In this document: positions 57,616 to 64,000 of the stretch, one piece after another | Numbering within the stretch: position 1 is the stretch's first letter | How the letters are laid out: every line of letters begins with the position of its first letter | Assembly (NCBI GenBank): GCA_021186555.1 | Contig: JAJKFL010000330.1 | Span: forward strand, 25,783,444-25,847,443 | Length of the DNA stretch: 64,000 nt | Source of the DNA: Reticulitermes speratus | Taxonomy: Eukaryota; Arthropoda; Insecta; Blattodea; Rhinotermitidae | Direction: 5' to 3' | Program-made: the position numbers and the translations under genes | Notes under the pieces: model-generated | Database searches by the model: none | The model's input: only the letters and a program-made list of their open reading frames with translations | Told to the model about the DNA's origin: nothing

Positions 57616-58515
57616 CCGTATATTCTCGAATCTAATCCGCACTTTTTTTACAGTTTTAGAGGGCTAAAAATCAGATGCGGATTAGATTCGCGGTCTAGAG
57701 CTGGATTTTGGAAAAATGATTGAGCTGCTGTACAATATAACAATAACGTAATTAACGTAATTAATAAACAACGTAAGAACAATACAATACAATAATCTAT
57801 TATTTTATTATTTATTATTATAATTTATTATTCATCAGACTCGCCGTCATCACTCATAATTCGAGGAATGTTCAAAGATCTGGCCTTCTTTATCGCCTCC
57901 TCGCGAGTAGATCATAACTCACAAACAGTCCAGTCTTGCGTCTCTCTTGAAAAAACGTGAAGACTGCATCATCAATTTCAGGAAATCGTCCTTTCTTGGG
58001 TCCAGTGAATTTCCTTCGTGACGCCTCACACCCGCTGATCGCTGCCTTGTGTTTCCGCCATAGTCGAACGTTGCTTTCATCAACTCCAAAAATTGCAGCG
58101 GCTTTGCGGTTTCCATTCTCCTCTGCGCTCCAAATAACTTCACGTTTGAACTTTGCCGTATATGAAAGTCGTTTAGATTTCAGGTGTCCCTCTTCCATAA
58201 CTACGGTACACGACAAATTGGAACAAGCACCTCCCACGTTTCAACAACTAAAGATCAGCTGGCTTCAGACGAGATTGCGCACGTCTGTTGAGAAAGGCCC
58301 CGCCTCTATCGGTATGACTCATCGGCCACAGGCGTAGCGTCGGATTTTAACGCATTGGTAACATCCAATATTATTCAATCAGTCGCCCCGTGGGCAAGGG
58401 GTGGTTGAAGGAAAGGTGCGGATTAGAATCGCGAACTAACTTTTTTCGTTTAAGAAGTCGCCAAAAACTGGGTGCGGATTAGATTCGGGTGCGGTTTAGA
58501 TTCGAGAATATACGG
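57616..58515 (-). mobile_element. pogo/Tigger-type DNA transposon, internally deleted
   Basis: 900 bp flanked by TA on both sides. The 27-bp tips are inverted with one mismatch (CCGTATATTCTCGAATCTAA at each end), and a second inner copy of the tip-like sequence lies near 58,475. It keeps only the N-terminal part of a transposase on the minus strand. Intron between DCAKD-like exons 2 and 3. Confidence 0.9.
57890..58198 (-). pseudogene. pogo/Tigger transposase N-terminal fragment (HTH)
   Basis: 103 codons including the stop, from MEEGHLKSKRLSYTAKFKRE. The block FKREVIWSAEENGNRKAAAI then FGVDESNVRLWRKHK is a CENP-B/pogo-type helix-turn-helix, and FTGPKKGRFPEIDDAV begins the second DNA-binding half. 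It stops before the DDE catalytic domain. The frame may also start upstream at 58,237. Confidence 0.85.
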
Positions 58516-59139
58516 TAATTTTCAACAAAGAAACTCAGTCCTGATGGCCCACAGAGGTACAATGCCAAGTCTCACATAATTCAGAACTGCATGCCATAGA
58601 CTGGACAACATCAATTGCCGCACAACAGCAATGAAAACCCCCACTCTGCAGTACTCAGTCATGTTAAAAAAATTCTAATAGAAGAATTGAGAGTATAGCA
58701 AAATGAAAAGCTTCACAATTTGTGATCTTTGCCTAATATTTTATGCTGCTTGTATAAACAGAATAGAATGTGCAATAAGTATAGCACAAATGAGGGAAAC
58801 AAGAAGGTCCTTCTTACATCTGCTAAGAAAATGTCAAAGGAAGAGGTCCCTTAGATTTAGGTGTAGAAAGGATGATAGTACAAATATTGTCTGAATGAAT
58901 GACTGAACTTGACTCAGGATGTGTTCCAGTGTCACCTTTTTACTTATGGTTATAAGTCCTGAGGTCCTGTTGGGGCAAACAAAGTTTTGTGGAAGAGAAT
59001 ATCCTTTTTGTCTCTTGCAGAATGCAGCGTGGACCGTACTGACATTTGTGTGCAGATTGCTGTCTGCTTCAAGTTCTATGTCAGATGTAAAACACAGACA
59101 TAACAAGTAAACATGTTGTGTTTCTTTGTGATATTCCAG

Positions 59140-59227
59140 GTCATCAGTTCATTGTGATGGATCTACCACTCCTGTTTGAATCAGGAAGCATGTTGGATTA
59201 TCTGTATAAGATAATAGTTGTAACATG
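59140..59227 (+). CDS. DCAKD-like exon 3
   Basis: 88 nt. Completes G from exon 2, then HQFIVMDLPLLFESGSMLDY through IIVVT with a split C codon. The DLPLLFE segment matches the D-x-P-L-L-F-E block of dephospho-CoA kinases. Acceptor ATATTCCAG, donor GTGAGT. Confidence 0.85.
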
Positions 59228-59244
59228 GTGAGTATGAATATCAT

Positions 59245-59490
59245 CTGTAAACAGAAGAGACCACTTGGGGAAGCCCTAGGCATAGATGGGAGGAGAATAT
59301 TAAAATGGATCTTTATGAAATGTAATGGGAGGGTGCGGGCTGGATTATCTAGCTCAGGATATAGACAAGTGGCAGGATGGTTTGAGCATGGTAATAAACC
59401 TTCAGGTTCCATAAAATTCAGGGAATTTCTTGACTACCTGAGGATGTAATGGCTTCTCAAGAAAGACTCTGCTCCACGGAGTACACATCT
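59245..59490 (+). pseudogene. LINE 3' coding relic (plus strand)
   Basis: KRPLGEALGIDGRRILKWIF and later SSSGYRQVAGWFEHG match, with frame decay, the post-RT tail of the LINE whose relic lies at 32,035-32,400. DNA similarity is visible (AGCTCAGGATA, then AGGTTC). It starts about 30 bp after the exon 3 donor. Confidence 0.7.
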
Positions 59491-59688
59491 ATGAACAAAA
59501 TCTTCTAGAATGGAGTAAAAGTCAGCACATGCATACATGTACATCACTGATGAGTTCTCAGCATAGCTGCTCAAACCACTGTAGCCATGTTTTACAGTAT
59601 CAGTGTGCATTAAACAGCATGTTGAGTTTGAAGAAGACTGTCAGTTTTGGCCTCTTGTTGCTTCCTGAAAACTGTCCCATTTGAAATA

Positions 59689-60651
59689 CACCGCTCCCCG
59701 GTTATAAAGTGGGTTTGTGGGGTTAGGGATCCGACCCGCGTTATAAGACAACTGCGCTATAACCTGACGGCTACAGTTATTCTCTAATTCAGTGATTCTC
59801 TAATGGTCTAAAAACTTCTAATTTTACACTGTGAGCACGATAAACATAGCTGTGCATTTGGTATTTTTTAACAATCAAAAGGAAACCGATGTGAAGTGTG
59901 TGAATTTTCAAAAATTCCTATATTTTCACGTAAAACAATACATACAATAAGTCACCATAAAAATATTCAACAAATTTATTTAATCACTTCTTTAAAAAGT
60001 CAGTAATTTTTTGTTGTTTTTTATTATGCTCAGTTTCTCCTTAATGGTATACGACTTTCTTATTAATGTTTGCCATTGCCCATTAAATAAATTAACAGAT
60101 ACGTTCTCACACTGCGATCGACTTTTTTCCGTTTGCTCTGATAACCCTTACTCAAGCAATCACTCTGACAACCCTTACTCTAGCAAGCGACTCTCGATAC
60201 TAACTGCAGTGATTAAAACCACTATGCATTGCGAAATGTGCTGCTACTCTCTCTCTCTCAAAGTTGGGGAAAGCCCAATCCATTTCTTTTGTAGCATTTG
60301 CAAGATAAATGTAGTGGTTAGTGACCTTGAAGGAGATTAGCAAACCCTGCCTATCATTGAAAGTGCAAGGTAGGAGAGGAGACCATCGCATGACTAGAAA
60401 ACTCAAAGAAGCCTTAAGTGCTTTACCCAGTAAGCATCCTTTTTGCTTTCACTGACGGTATAGTGCCCTGGGATTTCCGAGAAACCCCCCTTGCTGTATT
60501 GCTCGTCAAGACTGGTTTATTTGAGTGGGAAAGCCTCCTGCAGTGTGAGGTTTGCAGCAGCAACATCCATATTTCTCTCAGAATCTCATTCAAAGCAGGG
60601 GAAAGGAAAGATCCGCGGTATAAACGAAGGGCGTTATATCCGGGAGCACTG
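59689..60651. mobile_element. pogo-type non-autonomous element
   Basis: 963 bp flanked by TA. The left tip is CACCGCTCCCCGGTTATAA; the right tip in reverse is CAGTGCTCCCGGATATAACG. No intact transposase. A short direct duplication (AACCCTTACTC...AGCAA, twice) occurs near 60,145-60,188. It lies immediately before DCAKD-like exon 4. Confidence 0.75.
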
Positions 60652-60755
60652 TAGTTTCTTTTGCAGCTGAAGCATGGGAGAAATCTTGAGTTCTGATTTC
60701 ACTTACTGCTATAGATTGACAGTGTTGTAATGGGGCGTGGGCATGATGCTTGCAG

Positions 60756-60915
60756 CGAGGAAGACCAAGAGCTGCAGCGACTGATGGAACGGAACTCCAT
60801 GTCAGAAGCCAAGGCCAAGAAACGCATCAGTGCCCAGATGTGTCTGGAACGTAAATGTGAGCAGGCACATTTTGTTGTAGAGAACTCAGGCACAATACAG
60901 GACACACATCAACAG
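60756..60915 (+). CDS. DCAKD-like exon 4
   Basis: 160 nt. Reads EEDQELQRLMERNSMSEAKA, then KKRISAQMCLERKCEQAHFV and ENSGTIQD. This is the lid and adenine-binding side of the kinase fold (QLxRLMxRN, A--RI-AQ, NSG). Acceptor CTTGCAG, donor GTACAC. Confidence 0.88.
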
Positions 60916-60944
60916 GTACACCCATGCACTGTTATTTCATACAT

Positions 60945-61217
60945 TAAAGGTACTTCTTAACTTATGAATGAGATTAGTTTTGAACACCTTGTCGTAAGTT
61001 GAAAATGAAATGAGGTGGAATATACACACTCCAAGTCAAGGGGGAATCAAATAAATAGTCTTTCTGTTGTCCCAATAACGGGCACTTTGTGCACACTATT
61101 CGAAAGTAGTGTGAAATGAAATTTTAATGACTTTGAATTGAAGTTTTCTTAAGGAAATTTCGGTCATAACTTCGTTTGTTTGTAAGTGAGATGGTCGTAA
61201 GTCGGGGAGTGGCTGTA
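60945..61217. repeat. Possible degraded pogo-type MITE
   Basis: The right end, read in reverse, is TACAGCCACTCCCCGACTTA, the typical tip style of pogo elements. The left end (TACTTCTTAACTTATGA) is a weak match. Non-coding. Confidence 0.45.
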
Positions 61218-62468
61218 CTTGCTTGTGGAGTGTAGTGCACTTTTTGAAATTTGATTTTACAGGAAGTTATGTTGGCAATTATTCAACTGATAATGACAGT
61301 CCCTGCAATTATGGAACCAGAAGTTTGTGTGCATTTGCAGAGGTTGCTGTTTGATCCCATTCTGAGCTAGTACAGTACATTTGAAATCCCGACAGTCTAG
61401 TTCTACAAGATCAGTTGTAATAATGTCACAGTATACAAAGCCCGTTGGACTATAATTGAGCAGAAATCTGGTGTTTCAGGTATCGACTGTGTCTTCATAA
61501 CTTCTGGTTTTCTGGTCAAGTCATATGGCCAATTGTCCAAGATAATTTAATATATTTATTGGTATTAAACCACCATATATAAGTTTTTTGCTTTACAAAA
61601 TGAGCATAGCCATTTCTGATTTCTTTATCACCACAGTGGAACAACAAAATTAAAACTGTTAAGTCTTCTGGCATGTATACTGTGACCCACATGTCTAAAA
61701 CCCCAGACAATGTGTGAATGCTTGTGGGAGGAATGCCTTCTGCCTGTGCTGAGTCACCCTCATCTCTCCCTCCATCCTTCCACCACTGGCAGTCTCCTGC
61801 TCTATGAAAGACATAGTGGTGATGATAAATTTGTAGCACATACTAAAACCTATCCAATGTTAACAGTCAGGCAGCTCAGTAACAGAAGGAGCCTCCCCAG
61901 GCTGTGAAAATGAAGATGGTGCTCCTACCCTTACAGTGGGTTTTAATCTTGCTCCTGCCATACTAGACTTAGTCATAAAGAGATGGTTTCATAGAGGGCT
62001 GTTGCACATAACAAACAGATTTATGATAATCTAAAAAGACAGGAAGCTGCTGCTACTCTAATAATAATAATCAAATAACTTTCCTCTATGTCATGCAACT
62101 ATGAATTGTTTTCACTACCACCTTATAAAAGAAACTTGACTACCAGTACTTTACAATCCAATGCGAGAAAACAGGTATGGAAAATACTTGTGCATTTGCA
62201 TGTGAAACTCATTACTGTATTCTTAACACAATACACCATAGTATCAAGACCAATGTCTGAACAGTTTGCTCTCACATATAGCTTTTCTGGCATTGTGGAC
62301 CCTTCCTTTTTTCATTCTTTACTGTTACATTTCCAAACCCATGCCTTTTATTTTCTATTTAGAGCACTGTCATGGCACTGCATTCTTTTAAGGAAAATAC
62401 AGGTGAGAAAATTGTTCCTACTAAATGACTTGTATGTAATGTTGCAATATATTGTACTCTGTTGTTAG

Positions 62469-62624
62469 GTTCTGCGGATATTGTCTATTCTTCGCAGCTG
62501 TAGTGCCCACTGGAAGCTGAGAGCGATTGCAGGACTGTGCTTCGCTGGACTAGTGTCATTAATAGTCTGGCTTGGCTTCAAGCTCGTTTACTCCCAACAG
62601 GCAGCTGTCTCTCATAATCAGTAG
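62469..62624 (+). CDS. DCAKD-like exon 5 (C terminus)
   Basis: 51 codons and a TAG stop. Begins VLRILSILRSCSAHWKLRAI. A run of about 22 hydrophobic residues (AIAGLCFAGLVSLIVWLGF) follows, then a short polar tail. A C-terminal hydrophobic segment is known in animal DCAKD proteins and suggests membrane anchoring. Confidence 0.85.
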   Translation, partial: VLRILSILRSCSAHWKLRAIAGLCFAGLVSLIVWLGFKLVYSQQAAVSHNQ

Positions 62625-62809
62625 TACGATATTGTTACCTAGTTGCATATTTATGCTTTGTGCTCGGGGCAGCAACGTGTAATCACATATAGTCAGACCT
62701 GATATACGGCCTGCATTCCTAATATGCACTTGACTGCAAAAATAATTATAGTAAAACCCAACATAATACAGGTATTGGGGGACTCAGTTGAAGTACTAAC
62801 ACTAATGTA

Positions 62810-63494
62810 CAGGGTCATCGAAAAAGAATGCCGGGATTATAAAAACGTGTCACTCAAAAACTGTTGAACGTATCGAAATGATTCAAGTGTTAAGATGGTA
62901 AGGAATGTCTTTAGTTTTTGTCTTACCTTAGTATGTTTCGATCTTGTGCCAAGTCCGCTGAATTATGTCTGGAGTTACCGTTGCGATCCTATCCCGTAGG
63001 TGCTGGAGATCCCCAATCTTTTCACCATACTCACAGTTCTTGACATATCCCCACAAAAGAAAAAGGTCCATCGGGATAAGATCAAGCTTCTGGGAGGCCA
63101 GGGAATTGGTCCGCCCCTCTCAATCTAGGCGTTGGGGAACTTCTCGTTCAAGGCTCCGCGCACAGGCAGGCTGAAATGGGGTGGTGCTCCGTCCTGCATG
63201 AAAATTACCCGGTTCCCAGTTTCTCTCTCCAAGTCTTCAATTTGTGGGAAAACATAAAGTTGAAGCAAGTCCAGGTAAATGTCTCCAGTAATGGTGCTCT
63301 CCATAAAAAAGAAAGGACCTACAACACGATCACAGAGCGCATCTCAAGCTCGCCTGCCACCCCCACCCATTAACTGAGCATGTCCAAAACTTACATTCAT
63401 TTGCCACATTTTAACACTTGAATCATTTCGACATGTTTAACAGTTTTTGAGTGATGGGTTTTTATAATCCCGGCATTCTTTTTCGATTACCCTG
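62810..63494 (-). mobile_element. Mariner-like (DDE/D) element with about 88-bp inverted repeats
   Basis: 685 bp with tips CAGGGT(C/A)ATCGAAAAAGAA at both ends and inverted repeats running about 88 bp. TA (GTA/TAC) lies outside each end. Just downstream of the DCAKD-like gene. Confidence 0.9.
62928..63350 (-). pseudogene. Mariner-like transposase C-terminal half with an in-frame stop
   Basis: The minus strand reads STITGDIYLDLLQLYVFPQI, then VIFMQDGAPPHFSLPVRGAL (second catalytic D), a TAG stop, then IPWPPRSLDLIPMDLFLWGY (third acidic position). It ends at a TAA at 62,928. The N-terminal DNA-binding half is missing, so it is inactive. Confidence 0.88.
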
Positions 63495-64000
63495 TACACT
63501 GTTTTATGTGACACACATTTGTAAAAATTACAAAGTGGAATTTGCAAATGATACCTGGTACATTATGGAGCTCTAAACAAATGTGTAGCACATTACTCCC
63601 ATGTTTTGGTGCCTAGAGAGTATGGTGCCCACGGCAATTGACACTATAATGTTTGAGATTAAAATTACTGGTAAATTATAGACAATTATAGACACGGTGA
63701 AAATAGAATAAAGTTTACTCGTAAATTATTCCATAATGTGCTGGGTATTTGTTTTAATCAAAGTAGTGTGATGAGACTGAGTCCCATGGTACTGTAACAT
63801 CACATGGGTTGGTTGTACACCTTGGACAGTGGATGAGTATGAACAATGGATGTAATGATAAAATATTCTGCTGTCATCATTGACCTTCTAGACCATTTAT
63901 GTGATAAAACTGCATATTGTTTCAGTAAAATTTGTCAGGCAAGCTGTATTTCGAACACATAAACATCTACAAATGTTGCAAACACAAAAGGATGACTGTA
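63495..64000. other. Intergenic, nothing recognised
   Basis: AT-rich sequence after the mariner-like element. No exon, repeat family or RNA gene was identified. Confidence 0.6.

Larger units (their letters stand above)
56588..62624 (+). pseudogene. DCAKD-like gene (dephospho-CoA kinase domain), 5' part broken or missing
   Basis: Four exons (56,588-56,790; 59,140-59,227; 60,756-60,915; 62,469-62,624) join with matching phases to a protein resembling the dephospho-CoA kinase domain-containing protein. That family is related to the kinase that phosphorylates dephospho-CoA in the last step of CoA synthesis. The first of these exons is one base short and has an in-frame TAA. The exon expected before it, with the P-loop and start codon, was not found in the repeat-filled region upstream. 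The downstream exons are clean and splice sites are intact. Either the gene is a recent pseudogene, or the assembly has two errors and exon 1 is divergent or displaced. It runs divergently from alpha-spectrin. Confidence 0.75.

Noticed and set aside
60011..60340. 109-codon plus-strand frame inside the pogo-type element
   Set aside because: No match to transposase blocks; contains a small duplicated segment that creates the open frame.

Overview
This window is nuclear DNA from an insect. Its protein fragments are closest to insect families, and the mix of mobile elements (piggyBac, pogo/Tigger, mariner-like, tRNA-derived SINEs, a Gypsy-type LTR element, LINE relics) suggests a repeat-rich species. 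A cockroach or termite is my best guess, from the general style of the LINE tails, but the species is not proven. No bacterial-type operon, CRISPR array or tRNA gene was seen.

Region 1 (about 600-49,600, minus strand) is one gene, alpha-spectrin. Thirty-seven coding exons could be joined by eye with matching phases. They sum to 7,122 nt, i.e. 2,374 codons from the ATG at 47,776. The roughly 40 C-terminal residues expected for the family lie off the left edge. The protein shows spectrin repeats throughout, a central SH3 domain and C-terminal EF-hands. A likely non-coding 5' exon ends at 49,509. The introns hold many mobile elements: a mariner-like element, a non-autonomous piggyBac element, two SINEs, pogo-type MITEs, piggyBac-type MITEs, a fold-back element, LINE relics, and a 4.5-kb Gypsy-type LTR retrotransposon with apparently identical LTRs that has lost reverse transcriptase and integrase. 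A 42-nt in-frame candidate microexon lies in the intron after exon 22.

Region 2 (about 49,700-56,580) is a stretch of nested repeats: a LINE 3' end inserted inside another repeat, two tandem units of about 360 bp, a sequence that folds into an almost complete minimal hammerhead ribozyme, and a frameshifted FLYWCH/MULE transposase relic.

Region 3 (56,588-62,624, plus strand) is a gene resembling the dephospho-CoA kinase domain-containing protein (DCAKD). Four exons are recognisable. The first of these carries a one-base deletion and an in-frame stop, and the P-loop exon expected upstream was not found. The other three are clean and end in a membrane-anchor-like tail. Its introns contain another fold-back element, pogo-type elements and a LINE tail. 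A second mariner-like element follows the gene.

The most unusual observation is a set of hammerhead-ribozyme-like motifs. One is nearly canonical, and two sit in fold-back elements flanked by 14-15-bp target-site duplications. This points to a Penelope/retrozyme-like retroelement family in this genome.
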